The translations under genes were made by a program, and so were the position numbers. A DNA stretch of 64,000 bases from Thalassospira sp. HF15 (GTDB taxonomy: Bacteria > Pseudomonadota > Alphaproteobacteria > Rhodospirillales > Thalassospiraceae): positions 124,001 through 188,000 of the forward strand of contig NZ_JAAVKI010000001.1 in the NCBI RefSeq assembly GCF_011806525.1. Reading direction: 5' to 3'. Of the stretch, positions 56,003 to 64,000 are shown piece by piece. How positions within the stretch are numbered: position 1 is the stretch's first letter; every line of letters starts with the position of its first letter. Below the pieces are notes generated by a model. It did no database searches, had not been told where the DNA came from, and saw only the letters and a program-made list of their open reading frames with translations.

Positions 56003-57253
56003 ATGTTCAGTCCGTTCGAGCGTATGGTGGCCTTCCGCTACCTGCGTCCACGTCGGCAGGAAGGCTTTGTTTCCGTCATTGCCATCTTCTCGTTGCTTGG
56101 CATCATGCTGGGTGTTGCGACACTCATCATTGTCATGTCGGTGATGAATGGTTTCCGCGCGGAACTGCTTGGCCGAATTCTCGGACTGAACGGTCATATC
56201 TCTGTCTATGCACAGGGCAATGGCGGCATTGGCGATTACGCCAAGATCGAAGACGAGATTGCCAAGAACGGCAATGTCGTGCTGACCGTGCCGGTGGTCG
56301 AAGGGCAGGTGATGGCATCGAAAAACGGTCGGGCATCCGGTGCGATCGTGCGTGGCATGCGCCCCGAAGATGTCAAACAACGCAAAACCATCGCGGACAA
56401 TATCGTTTTCGGCTCGCTTGATGAATTCAAGGGTGAAGACACCGTGATCATGGGCGCGCGTCTGGCCATGAAGCTTGGCGTTGGCGTTGGCGATACAGTC
56501 AACCTGATTTCGCCCAAGGGCAATGTGACCGCCTTTGGTTCCGTGCCGCGTGTGCGGGGCTACACGGTGGCGGGTCTGTTTGATATCGGCATGTATGAAT
56601 ATGACAGTGGCTTTATCTTCATGCCGCTGGCCGCGGCCCAGACCTATTTCCGACTGCCGGAAAAAATCACCCATTTTGAAGTGATGCTTGAAGATATCGG
56701 ATCCCTTGATGACACGATGGACGAGTTGCTTACGACCCTGGCGGGGGAACGTTTGCGACTGGTCAACTGGCAGCAATCCAATGCCGGGTTCTTTAATGCG
56801 CTGCAGGTCGAACGCAATGTGATGTTCCTGATCCTGACGCTGATCATTCTGGTTGCGGCCTTTAACATCATTTCCGGCATGGTCATGCTGGTGAAGGACA
56901 AGGGGCGCGATATCGCGATCCTGCGCACCATGGGCGCGACCCGTCAGTCGATCATGAAGGTGTTCTTTCTGGCCGGGGCGTCGATTGGTGTGCTGGGCAC
57001 GATCTCTGGCCTGGTCATTGGCGTTCTGTTCTGTCTGAATATCGAAAACATTCGTCAATTCATCCAAAGCCTGACCGGCACCGACCTGTTCAATGCCGAA
57101 ATTTACTTCCTGTCGCAGCTTCCTGCCGACATGGATGTCGGCGAGGTCGTGATGGTCTGCATCATGTCGCTGACCCTGTCCTTCCTTGCCACGGTGTATC
57201 CGGCATGGCGGGCATCGCGCCTCGATCCGGTGGAGGCCCTGCGTTATGAGTGA
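56003..57253 (+). CDS. lolC: Lipoprotein-releasing ABC transporter permease LolC/LolE
   Basis: This 416-residue inner membrane protein extracts lipoproteins for transport to the outer membrane. The N-terminal [48 protein letters not shown] block, a large periplasmic domain and three C-terminal helices are typical of the LolCE family. Only one permease gene precedes lolD, so it likely works as a homodimer (the LolF-like arrangement). The start at 56003 has AAGGA upstream. It overlaps lolD by 8 bases. Confidence 0.94.
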   Translation: MFSPFERMVAFRYLRPRRQEGFVSVIAIFSLLGIMLGVATLIIVMSVMNGFRAELLGRILGLNGHISVYAQGNGGIGDYAKIEDEIAKNGNVVLTVPVVEGQVMASKNGRASGAIVRGMRPEDVKQRKTIADNIVFGSLDEFKGEDTVIMGARLAMKLGVGVGDTVNLISPKGNVTAFGSVPRVRGYTVAGLFDIGMYEYDSGFIFMPLAAAQTYFRLPEKITHFEVMLEDIGSLDDTMDELLTTLAGERLRLVNWQQSNAGFFNALQVERNVMFLILTLIILVAAFNIISGMVMLVKDKGRDIAILRTMGATRQSIMKVFFLAGASIGVLGTISGLVIGVLFCLNIENIRQFIQSLTGTDLFNAEIYFLSQLPADMDVGEVVMVCIMSLTLSFLATVYPAWRASRLDPVEALRYE

Positions 57254-57980
57254 TGTGATGAAAACAACCGCCGAAGAACGCGCACGCAATGTCGTGCTGC
57301 GGCTCGACAAAATCGACCGGATTTTCAATCAGGGCCCCGATCAGCTCGAAATCCTGAAATCGGTCGATCTTGAAATCCATCAGGGCGAAATCGTCGCTCT
57401 TGTCGGGCCATCGGGCGCGGGTAAATCGACCCTGCTTCAGATTGCCGGTTTGCTGGAAAAGCCCGATGGCGGGCTGGTCTCGATTGGTGGCAAGCGCAGC
57501 ACGGATTTGTCTGATCTGGCACGAACCGAAATGCGCCGCAGCCACATCGGTTTTGTCTATCAGTATCATCATTTGCTGCCGGAATTTTCAGCCCTTGAAA
57601 ACGTCGTCATGCCACAAATGATCAATGGTCTGAAACGTGCCGAGGCCGAAGTGCGCGGTCTTGAACTGCTGCGCTGCCTTGGTCTTGAAAACCGTGCGGA
57701 CCATCGTCCGGCACGTCTTTCCGGCGGCGAGCAACAGCGTGTCGCGATTGCGCGTGCGCTGGCCAATGTACCCGATGTTTTGTTTGCCGATGAACCGACC
57801 GGCAACCTTGATCCGCAGACGGCCGATACCGTGTTTGGCATGTTGATGACACTGGTGCGTGAAACCGGTCTGGCGTCGCTGATTGCGACCCATAACCCGG
57901 CACTCGCACGTCAGATGGATCGCGTCGTGACGCTGCGGGATGGTCATTTGATCGAACTCGACCCGGCCGAGCTTTCCTAA
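57246..57980 (+). CDS. lolD: Lipoprotein-releasing ABC transporter ATP-binding protein LolD
   Basis: This 244-residue ATPase powers lipoprotein release. Walker [25 protein letters not shown]-loop ([18 protein letters not shown]), signature [15 protein letters not shown], Walker [17 protein letters not shown] and switch His in IATHNPALA are intact. LolD-specific [21 protein letters not shown] is present. The start lies inside the end of lolC, which couples their translation. Confidence 0.95.
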   Translation: MSDVMKTTAEERARNVVLRLDKIDRIFNQGPDQLEILKSVDLEIHQGEIVALVGPSGAGKSTLLQIAGLLEKPDGGLVSIGGKRSTDLSDLARTEMRRSHIGFVYQYHHLLPEFSALENVVMPQMINGLKRAEAEVRGLELLRCLGLENRADHRPARLSGGEQQRVAIARALANVPDVLFADEPTGNLDPQTADTVFGMLMTLVRETGLASLIATHNPALARQMDRVVTLRDGHLIELDPAELS

Positions 57981-58069
57981 GCGATCAAAATTCTTTAAGC
58001 TGGTTTTGTCGCGTCGTTTGGTGGCGCGCGAACCCTGCATTTTTCTTATATTTCAGAGGTCTGGCTCCG

Positions 58070-61000
58070 ATGGGAAACGGTTTCGTCCATCTTCGTGTAC
58101 ACACCAACTATTCGCTTGCCGAAGGTGCGATCACGACCAAGGAGCTTGCCAAACTCTGCGCGGCGGATGGTCAGCCGGCCGTGGCGATGACCGATACCGA
58201 CAACATGTTCGGTGCGCTTGATTTTGCCGGGGCGCTGAGTGATGCGGGCATTCAGCCGATTCTTGGTGTTCAGATGGGTGTGGAACGCTTTGGCGACAAA
58301 CCCAGCGTTGGTAAAATCGCCCGTGAACCTATGCCAGACCGCCTTGTTCTGATCGCCCAGAACAAGGAAGGTTATTTCAACCTGCTGAAAATCGTTTCGC
58401 GCGCCCACATGACGTCAGAAGCCGGAAGCGAGCCCAAGGCGCTGTATCAGCATATCCGTGAATATGGCGAACACATCATCTGTTTGACCGGCGGCCCAAC
58501 CGGCCCGCTGGCGCGCCTTCTGGGGGACGAGCAGGTGGAAAAGGCACAAGACTGCCTTGCCGAGCTCAAGGAAATCTTTGGCAACCGTTTGTACATCGAA
58601 CTCCAGCGCCACGGCGAAGAACTCGAAGAGCTGGTTGAACCCGGTCTGATCAAGCTTGCCTATGATCACGACGTGCCACTGGTCGCGACCAATAACTGCT
58701 ACTTCCCCACGGTCGATATGTATGAAGCCCACGACGTATTTATTTGCGTCGGGCAGGGCGCGGTTGTTGGTCAGGAAGATCGCTGGAAACTGACACCCGA
58801 TCACCGCTTCAAATCGGCTGCGGAAATGCGTGATCTGTTCGCCGATATCCCTGAGGCCTGCGACAACACGCTTTTGATCGCCAAGCGTTGCTCGTGGCAC
58901 GTTGAAAAGATTGACCCGATCCTGCCGCCTTTTGATTGCGGCGAGGGCCGCACCGAGGTCGATGAACTCCGCCACATGTCCGAAGAGGGCCTGAAAGGTC
59001 GTCTCGAAAAGCATGTCTTTACCGACGAAATGTCGGATGCGGAAAAGGAAGAAATCGCCAAACCCTATTGGGAGCGCCTTGAGTATGAACTCGGCATCAT
59101 CAATCAGATGGGGTTCCCGGGCTACTTCCTGATCGTTGCCGATTTCATCCAATGGGCCAAGGATCATGAAATCCCGGTCGGGCCGGGCCGTGGGTCGGGT
59201 GCAGGCTCGCTGGTCGCCTATGCGCTATTGATTACCGACCTAGATCCGCTGCGCTTCTCGTTGCTGTTCGAACGTTTCCTCAACCCGGAACGTGTGTCGA
59301 TGCCTGACTTTGACGTCGATTTCTGTCAGGACCGGCGCGGCGAGGTCATCGAATATGTCCAGAAAAAGTACGGTCATGACCGTGTCGCGCAGATCATCAC
59401 ATTCGGTAAGTTGCAGGCCAAGGCGGCTGTGCGTGACGTCGGGCGTGTTTTGTCGATCCCGTATGGCTATGTCGACAAGATCTGTAAAATGATCCCGGGC
59501 GATCCGGCCAAGCCGATCCCGCTGAAAGAAGCCATCGATATGGAACCGGACCTGCGCCGCATCGCGCGCGAGGATCCGGATATTGATCGGTTGCTGTCCA
59601 TCGCCATGCAGATCGAAGGTCTTTATCGGAACTCGTCGACCCACGCGGCAGGTGTGGTGATCGGCGACCGCGACCTTGATGAACTGGTCCCGATTTATCG
59701 CGATCCGCGCTCTGATATGCCGGTCACACAGTTCAACATGAAGTATGTTGAAAATGCCGGACTGGTGAAGTTTGACTTCCTGGGGCTCAAGACACTTACG
59801 GTGATTATCGAGGCCGTAAACCTCATGCGTCTTCGCAAAGACGTCCCGCAAGACTTTGATATTGGCGCAATTCCCCTTGATGACCGCCCGGCCTTCAAAC
59901 TGTTGTCGGCGGCTGAAACTGTCGGCGTGTTCCAGCTTGAATCCCAGGGTATGCAGGATGTTCTGCGCGGTCTGAAGCCCGATACGCTTGAAGATATTAT
60001 CGCGGTCGTGGCGCTCTATCGTCCGGGCCCGATGGATAACATCCCCCATTACATCGCGCGTAAGCATGGGCAGGAAGAACCTGATTACATGCACCCGATG
60101 CTGCAGCCGATCCTCGAAGAAACCTATGGCATCATGATCTATCAGGAACAGGTCATGCAGCTGGCCCAGATCATGGCGGGTTATTCGCTTGGCGGTGCTG
60201 ACCTGTTGCGTCGTGCAATGGGTAAGAAAATCGCCGAGGAGATGGAAAAGCAGCGTAGCCTGTTTGTCGATGGTTCTGAAAAGAACGGTGTCGATCGTGC
60301 GCAGGCGTCTGACATCTTTGATCAGGTCGCCAAGTTCGCCTCCTACGGCTTTAACAAATCCCATGCGGCGGCCTATGCGCTGGTGGCCTATCAGACTGCG
60401 TATCTCAAGGCGAACTATCCGGTCGAATTCATGGCCGCCCTGATGACGCTTGATATGCACAACACCGAAAAGCTGGCGGTGTTCAAGCAGGAGGTCGAAC
60501 GGCTTGAAATCGAAATCCTGCCGCCTTGCGTGAACAACTCCCAGGTGGCGTTTTCGGTGGAAAACCATGATGGCGTGCGCAAGATCCGTTATGCACTTGC
60601 CGCTGTTCGAAATGTCGGTGACGCGGCTATGGAAAGCCTTGTCGCCGAACGCGAAGCCAATGGGCCTTTCAAGGATATTACCGACTTCGCATCGCGCATC
60701 GATAGCCGCGCGGTCAATAAGCGGTTGCTTGAAAACCTTGTGCGGGCAGGGGCGCTGGATTGTCTGGCGTCTAACCGCAAGGTCATGTTTGAAAATGTCG
60801 ACAAGGTCATCGCCGTGGCCCAGCGCGAAATGCACGCGCGCAATGACGATCAGATTTCGATGTTTGGCGACAGCAGCGGCTTTGGCAAGGATCAGATCCG
60901 TCTGCCTGACGAACGTGACTGGGTGCCGATGGAAAAACTGACCGAGGAATTCTCGGCCATCGGGTTCTATCTGTCGGCTCATCCGCTTGATACGTTTGGC

Positions 61001-61555
61001 AAAAGCATTCAGCGCATTGGCATTGCCCCGATCAAGGAACTGCCAGCACGTATGCGTGCCTCGAACAAGGGTACGATCCGCCTTGCCGGAACCCTGATCA
61101 ATGCACGCGAAATGATTTCCAAAAAGAACGGCTCTAAGTTCGCCTTTGTCATGTTCTCTGATCCGACCGGCAGTTTTGAGGTCGCCTTCTGGGCAGAAGC
61201 ATGGGCCGCCTATAAGGAAATCATCACCGCCGGGCGTCCGGTACTGCTGAATGTCTCTGCTGAAATGCGCGAAGGGCAATTGCGTATTCAAGGCCAGCGC
61301 GTCGAAGACCTTGAAAAGGCTGTTGCCGGTGCTGCCGAAGGTATTCGTATTCGCTTGAACCGACCTGACCCCGTCGATGAAATCCGCCAGCTCCTGGAAC
61401 AGGCTGGCAAGGGGCGTGGATTGGTGACCCTGTCGTCGGTTTGCGATGATGGCCGCATGGCCGAGATTGAACTCGAAGAAAATTACAAGGTCGGCCCGTC
61501 ACTGATCGGGGCGATTGGCGCGATCCCGGGTGTGGAATTCGCCGAGGAAATCTAG
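58070..61555 (+). CDS. dnaE: DNA polymerase III subunit alpha
   Basis: This 1161-residue replicative polymerase begins with a PHP domain (FVHLRVHTNYSLAEGAITTKELAKLC) and has the polymerase catalytic palm with FDVDFCQDRRGEVIEYVQKKYG (catalytic Asp residues) preceded by PVGPGRGSGAGSLVAYALLITDLDPL. The helix-hairpin-helix region (ALAAVRNVGDAAMESLV) and an OB fold (IRLAGTLINAREMISKKNGSKFAFVMFSD) follow. Length is normal. It is downstream of lolCD, the conserved alphaproteobacterial order, and ends in a terminator. Confidence 0.97.
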   Translation: MGNGFVHLRVHTNYSLAEGAITTKELAKLCAADGQPAVAMTDTDNMFGALDFAGALSDAGIQPILGVQMGVERFGDKPSVGKIAREPMPDRLVLIAQNKEGYFNLLKIVSRAHMTSEAGSEPKALYQHIREYGEHIICLTGGPTGPLARLLGDEQVEKAQDCLAELKEIFGNRLYIELQRHGEELEELVEPGLIKLAYDHDVPLVATNNCYFPTVDMYEAHDVFICVGQGAVVGQEDRWKLTPDHRFKSAAEMRDLFADIPEACDNTLLIAKRCSWHVEKIDPILPPFDCGEGRTEVDELRHMSEEGLKGRLEKHVFTDEMSDAEKEEIAKPYWERLEYELGIINQMGFPGYFLIVADFIQWAKDHEIPVGPGRGSGAGSLVAYALLITDLDPLRFSLLFERFLNPERVSMPDFDVDFCQDRRGEVIEYVQKKYGHDRVAQIITFGKLQAKAAVRDVGRVLSIPYGYVDKICKMIPGDPAKPIPLKEAIDMEPDLRRIAREDPDIDRLLSIAMQIEGLYRNSSTHAAGVVIGDRDLDELVPIYRDPRSDMPVTQFNMKYVENAGLVKFDFLGLKTLTVIIEAVNLMRLRKDVPQDFDIGAIPLDDRPAFKLLSAAETVGVFQLESQGMQDVLRGLKPDTLEDIIAVVALYRPGPMDNIPHYIARKHGQEEPDYMHPMLQPILEETYGIMIYQEQVMQLAQIMAGYSLGGADLLRRAMGKKIAEEMEKQRSLFVDGSEKNGVDRAQASDIFDQVAKFASYGFNKSHAAAYALVAYQTAYLKANYPVEFMAALMTLDMHNTEKLAVFKQEVERLEIEILPPCVNNSQVAFSVENHDGVRKIRYALAAVRNVGDAAMESLVAEREANGPFKDITDFASRIDSRAVNKRLLENLVRAGALDCLASNRKVMFENVDKVIAVAQREMHARNDDQISMFGDSSGFGKDQIRLPDERDWVPMEKLTEEFSAIGFYLSAHPLDTFGKSIQRIGIAPIKELPARMRASNKGTIRLAGTLINAREMISKKNGSKFAFVMFSDPTGSFEVAFWAEAWAAYKEIITAGRPVLLNVSAEMREGQLRIQGQRVEDLEKAVAGAAEGIRIRLNRPDPVDEIRQLLEQAGKGRGLVTLSSVCDDGRMAEIELEENYKVGPSLIGAIGAIPGVEFAEEI

Positions 61556-61584
61556 GTCAAAGCAAATTGCTTTTCGAAAAGTTA

Positions 61585-61620
61585 CAGCCCGGCACTTCTT
61601 ATTTGATGCCGGGCTGTTTT
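61585..61620. terminator. Terminator between dnaE and the MFS gene
   Basis: CAGCCCGGCA-N12-TGCCGGGCTG followed by TTTT; the two flanking genes converge, so it may serve both. Confidence 0.88.
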
Positions 61621-61629
61621 ACATGATGG

Positions 61630-62763
61630 TCAGGCAAGGGCGGCTTTTTGCCCGGTATGGGTAAGCCCGGCCAGAATACTGAGGATGGCAAAGGACAGCA
61701 CCGCATATTCGGGGCCAAGCGTATCGATTAGGATGCCGAACACCGGCGCGCCGACGGTTTGTCCAACTGCAATCATCAAAAAACCGATCATTAATCCTGT
61801 GGCAGGGCGACGGGGAAGGGCGTTGACACCCCAGATCAGATACACGCCGGTCAATATTACATAAGCCCCACCAAACAGAGCGCCGCCAAGAAATGTTGTC
61901 AGTGCACTGGCCCCTTCAAACCCGACAGCCAGCATTCCAACCGACAAAAGTCCCAAAAAGAACCAGTGCGTAAGGCTCACACCAAAGCGCGCGACAAGGT
62001 TGCCTGCAAACGCCCCGGCAATGCCAGCTGATCCAATGGCAATCCATAAAATCCCGACTTCATCGCTTTGCCAGCCAAGGCGCAGTGTCGCAAGTTTGCC
62101 GCCAAATGACCAAAGTGCGGTGCTTGCAGCTCCCATAAGGAATGCTGCAATCATCAAGCGCCTTATATTGCCGTTAAACTGCGGTAAACGATGCCGGGTC
62201 GCTGTCGCATTTTGCGACGATGGAAGGGTGATGGCGCTTATGATCGCCATGATAATGGCAGTCACGGCAAACCCCGCAAAAGCCATGCGCCACTCTCCGG
62301 TGATCAAAAGCGCAATGGGACCGGATAGCGCGACACCCGCGCTGGTTCCGGCATTGATGGTTGCATTCGTTTTATTCTTTTGATGGGCCTGCACGGCGCA
62401 AGCAACGGCGGCGGCCATCGGCGGTGATGCCAGACCGGTGCTTGATCCGGCAACCAAGACGGCGCACGCCAGCCAGGTTGCATTCGGAGCTGTCGCAATG
62501 CCAATCATGCCCAGGGCTGCGACCAACGATGCACCAATTGCAACACGACGTGGTCCAAACTGCTCGGTCAGTGCTGCTGATGCGATGATCGCGATGCAGT
62601 AGCCCAAAAAGGATCCGCCTGAAATGAACCCTGAAATGGTTGGGCCCATGGACAGTTGTTGGTCGATGACGGGCAAAAATAATCCGAAGGCAAACCGTGC
62701 GAAGCCATAACAAACGGCGATAAGGCCAAATCCGGTCGCGCCAATACGAAATGCGGTGCTCAT
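61630..62763 (-). CDS. MFS transporter
   Basis: This 377-residue protein has twelve hydrophobic segments and the MFS motif between helices 2 and 3 (TEQFGPRRVAIGASL). It looks like the small YbfB/arabinose-efflux-like branch of drug exporters. The substrate is unknown. Its ATG overlaps the stop of the TetR gene upstream by four bases (ATGA), so it is under that repressor's control and probably exports a compound the repressor senses. Confidence 0.88.
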   Translation of the reverse strand: MSTAFRIGATGFGLIAVCYGFARFAFGLFLPVIDQQLSMGPTISGFISGGSFLGYCIAIIASAALTEQFGPRRVAIGASLVAALGMIGIATAPNATWLACAVLVAGSSTGLASPPMAAAVACAVQAHQKNKTNATINAGTSAGVALSGPIALLITGEWRMAFAGFAVTAIIMAIISAITLPSSQNATATRHRLPQFNGNIRRLMIAAFLMGAASTALWSFGGKLATLRLGWQSDEVGILWIAIGSAGIAGAFAGNLVARFGVSLTHWFFLGLLSVGMLAVGFEGASALTTFLGGALFGGAYVILTGVYLIWGVNALPRRPATGLMIGFLMIAVGQTVGAPVFGILIDTLGPEYAVLSFAILSILAGLTHTGQKAALA

Positions 62764-63293
62764 GCGCTGGCCTGGGCAATCAGGGTGGATGCTGCTTGAT
62801 GGGCGGCAGTGATCGCATCTTCGCCCTGATAAATAGCTGCTGCCGTACTGCCCTCGATCAGGACAAGGATTTGTGCGGTTAGAGTGCCGAGATTTGGGTG
62901 GTCTGGCCCAATTGTGCCTGTCACCAATCTTGCGACTTGCGCATGAAAGGCGGCTTTGTGGCTGAGGACAATGTCCGTGATTTCAGGTGTGTTGCTACCT
63001 GTTTCGCCATAGGCGCGCAAGAAAAGGCATCCACGCGCGCCTTCGGTCCGGGTCCAGGTTTTTAATGCCTCAAACAAATCATCAATGCTTTGGACATCAA
63101 TCATCTGCAGGAAGCGCTTATCGCGCGCCGACAGGACTTGTTTGACAAGTCCGGTTTTGCCACCGGCATGCTTGTATAGGGTGCGGCTCGACATTTGGGC
63201 GGCTTCAGTCAGCTGGTCCATGCTGGTCGCGTTGAAACCCTGCTGATCAAACAGCCTTTCGGCGGATGTAAGGAGTTTGTTTTTCGTGTCCAT
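62760..63293 (-). CDS. TetR-family transcriptional repressor
   Basis: This 177-residue regulator has a TetR helix-turn-helix at the N terminus ([49 protein letters not shown]) and a ligand-binding C domain with an [11 protein letters not shown] segment. An 18-bp palindrome lies 11-28 bases before its start and is the expected operator. It is co-translated with the MFS exporter gene and would repress both until ligand binds. Confidence 0.93.
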   Translation of the reverse strand: MDTKNKLLTSAERLFDQQGFNATSMDQLTEAAQMSSRTLYKHAGGKTGLVKQVLSARDKRFLQMIDVQSIDDLFEALKTWTRTEGARGCLFLRAYGETGSNTPEITDIVLSHKAAFHAQVARLVTGTIGPDHPNLGTLTAQILVLIEGSTAAAIYQGEDAITAAHQAASTLIAQASA

Positions 63294-63303
63294 GACGATA
63301 AAT

Positions 63304-63321
63304 GTAAAACGAACGTTTTAC
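63304..63321. promoter_or_regulatory. Palindromic TetR operator
   Basis: GTAAAACG-AA-CGTTTTAC, perfect 8-base arms, 11 bases before the TetR start. Repressor binding here would block the TetR-MFS operon. Confidence 0.8.
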
Positions 63322-63410
63322 TTTTGTCAAAGATTTTTGACCTCTGGCCCATATTTCCGTTAGGGTACGTGCGGTTGGCCCAAAGGTGCTGCGTACGGTG
63401 CTTTTTGGGC

Positions 63411-63439
63411 TTGCATTCTGTCAAAGAGGGGGCTAAAAG
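63411..63439 (+). promoter_or_regulatory. Sigma-70-like promoter of rpsB
   Basis: TTGCAT and TAAAAG separated by 17 bases, 130 bases before the rpsB start; same -35 as the tRNA-Leu promoter. Confidence 0.5.
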
Positions 63440-63569
63440 CCGCCTCGAACATCGCACGCGGAAGAGCGGCGACTGCCGTCATATGGCAACTCGTCCATCC
63501 GGTGTTTCATACTTGGTGTATGGAATTCCCTTCCGCGGAGGTATTAACCGGAAAAAGGTAGGAATTATC

Positions 63570-64000
63570 ATGGCTTTGCCAACCTTTACCATGCGCCAGC
63601 TCATGGAAGCTGGTGTCCACTTTGGTCACCACACCCGCCGTTGGAACCCGAAGATGAAACCGTACATCTTTGGTGCACGCAACGACATCCACATCCTGAA
63701 CCTGCAGGAAACCGTTCCGATGCTGCATCGTGCGATGCAGGCAGTTCGTGACGTAACCGCGTCAGGTGGTCGTGTTCTCTTCGTCGGTACCAAGCGTCAG
63801 GCTTCCCCGATCATCGCAGACGCTGCAAAGCGTTGCGGCCAGTACTATGTCAACCATCGCTGGCTCGGCGGCATGCTGACCAACTGGAACACCGTTTCCA
63901 ACTCGATCAAGCGCCTGAAAGAACAGGACGAGATTCTGAACGCTGGCGCAGAAGGTCTGACCAAAAAAGAAATCCTGAACCTGACCCGTTCGCGCGACAA
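63570..64000 (+). CDS. rpsB: 30S ribosomal protein S2, N-terminal part
   Basis: The first 143 codons are present and the gene runs off the window. The protein begins [35 protein letters not shown], the family signature of S2, followed by [41 protein letters not shown]. It is a structural protein of the small ribosomal subunit. AGGTAGGA precedes the ATG. In most bacteria tsf follows it; that lies outside the window. Confidence 0.97.
   Translation, partial: MALPTFTMRQLMEAGVHFGHHTRRWNPKMKPYIFGARNDIHILNLQETVPMLHRAMQAVRDVTASGGRVLFVGTKRQASPIIADAAKRCGQYYVNHRWLGGMLTNWNTVSNSIKRLKEQDEILNAGAEGLTKKEILNLTRSRD

Larger units (their letters stand above)
63294..63569. other. Divergent intergenic region TetR-rpsB
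   Basis: Holds the TetR operator, an rpsB promoter candidate at 63411-63439 and a leader of about 125 bases before rpsB. A GC-rich hairpin (GAGGGGGCT / AGCCGCCTC near 63426-63447) overlaps the end of that promoter and may be part of the S2 leader control. No gene is seen. Confidence 0.6.

Noticed and set aside
59240-61291. Long minus-strand open frame opposite dnaE
   Set aside because: Shadow of dnaE; low-complexity His/Arg-rich text and no ribosome-binding site.

Overview
The window reads as chromosomal DNA of an alphaproteobacterium, most likely a marine Rhodospirillales relative of Thalassospira. This is inferred from gene order (tRNA-Leu, tig, clpP, clpX, lon, hup; then nuoA-N, birA, coaX, rnj, mce, DUF1467, proS, lolC, lolD, dnaE), the short alphaproteobacterial-type ProS, RNase J, and even, moderately GC-rich codon use. 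The species was not verified by any search. No insertion sequence, phage, CRISPR array or rRNA operon is visible.

Left part (1-24.4 kb) is accessory and stress metabolism. It opens with the 3' end of pgi. A three-gene leftward operon follows (renalase-like FAD oxidoreductase, DUF2256, DUF3253), then a choice-of-anchor I lipoprotein. Next comes an OmpR/EnvZ-type two-component system that faces a complete sugar ABC transporter (binding protein, two permeases, ATPase); with pgi nearby this looks like a sugar uptake and catabolism locus. Then come a class III nucleotide cyclase, a DUF1127 protein, an iron-sulfur photolyase/cryptochrome, and a pair of bacterioferritins with complementary active-site losses behind a Fur-box-like site. 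A copper operon (copA-cueR-cytochrome c) has a textbook CueR promoter. An orphan PAS histidine kinase, dadA, nnr and malonyl-CoA decarboxylase complete this part.

Middle part (24.5-34.6 kb) is protein quality control: tRNA-Leu, trigger factor with an unusual Lys/Ala-rich tail, ClpP, ClpX, Lon and HU. It continues with two identical tRNA-Val genes in a tandem duplication, a predicted lipoprotein, an isolated fliG and tRNA-Asp.

Right part (34.8-64 kb) is dominated by the 14-gene respiratory complex I operon nuoA-N, followed by cofactor and RNA metabolism (birA, coaX, rnj), methylmalonyl-CoA epimerase, proS, the lipoprotein exporter lolCD and the replicative polymerase dnaE. It ends with a TetR/MFS pair with a clear palindromic operator and the start of rpsB.

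Most of the window is ordinary conserved genome. The best leads are the split-function bacterioferritin pair, the FAD oxidoreductase-DUF2256-DUF3253 operon near the Fe-S photolyase, a response regulator that seems to need a CTG start codon, several unexplained palindromes at promoters, and a possible small RNA ending at a leftward terminator near 53.5 kb.
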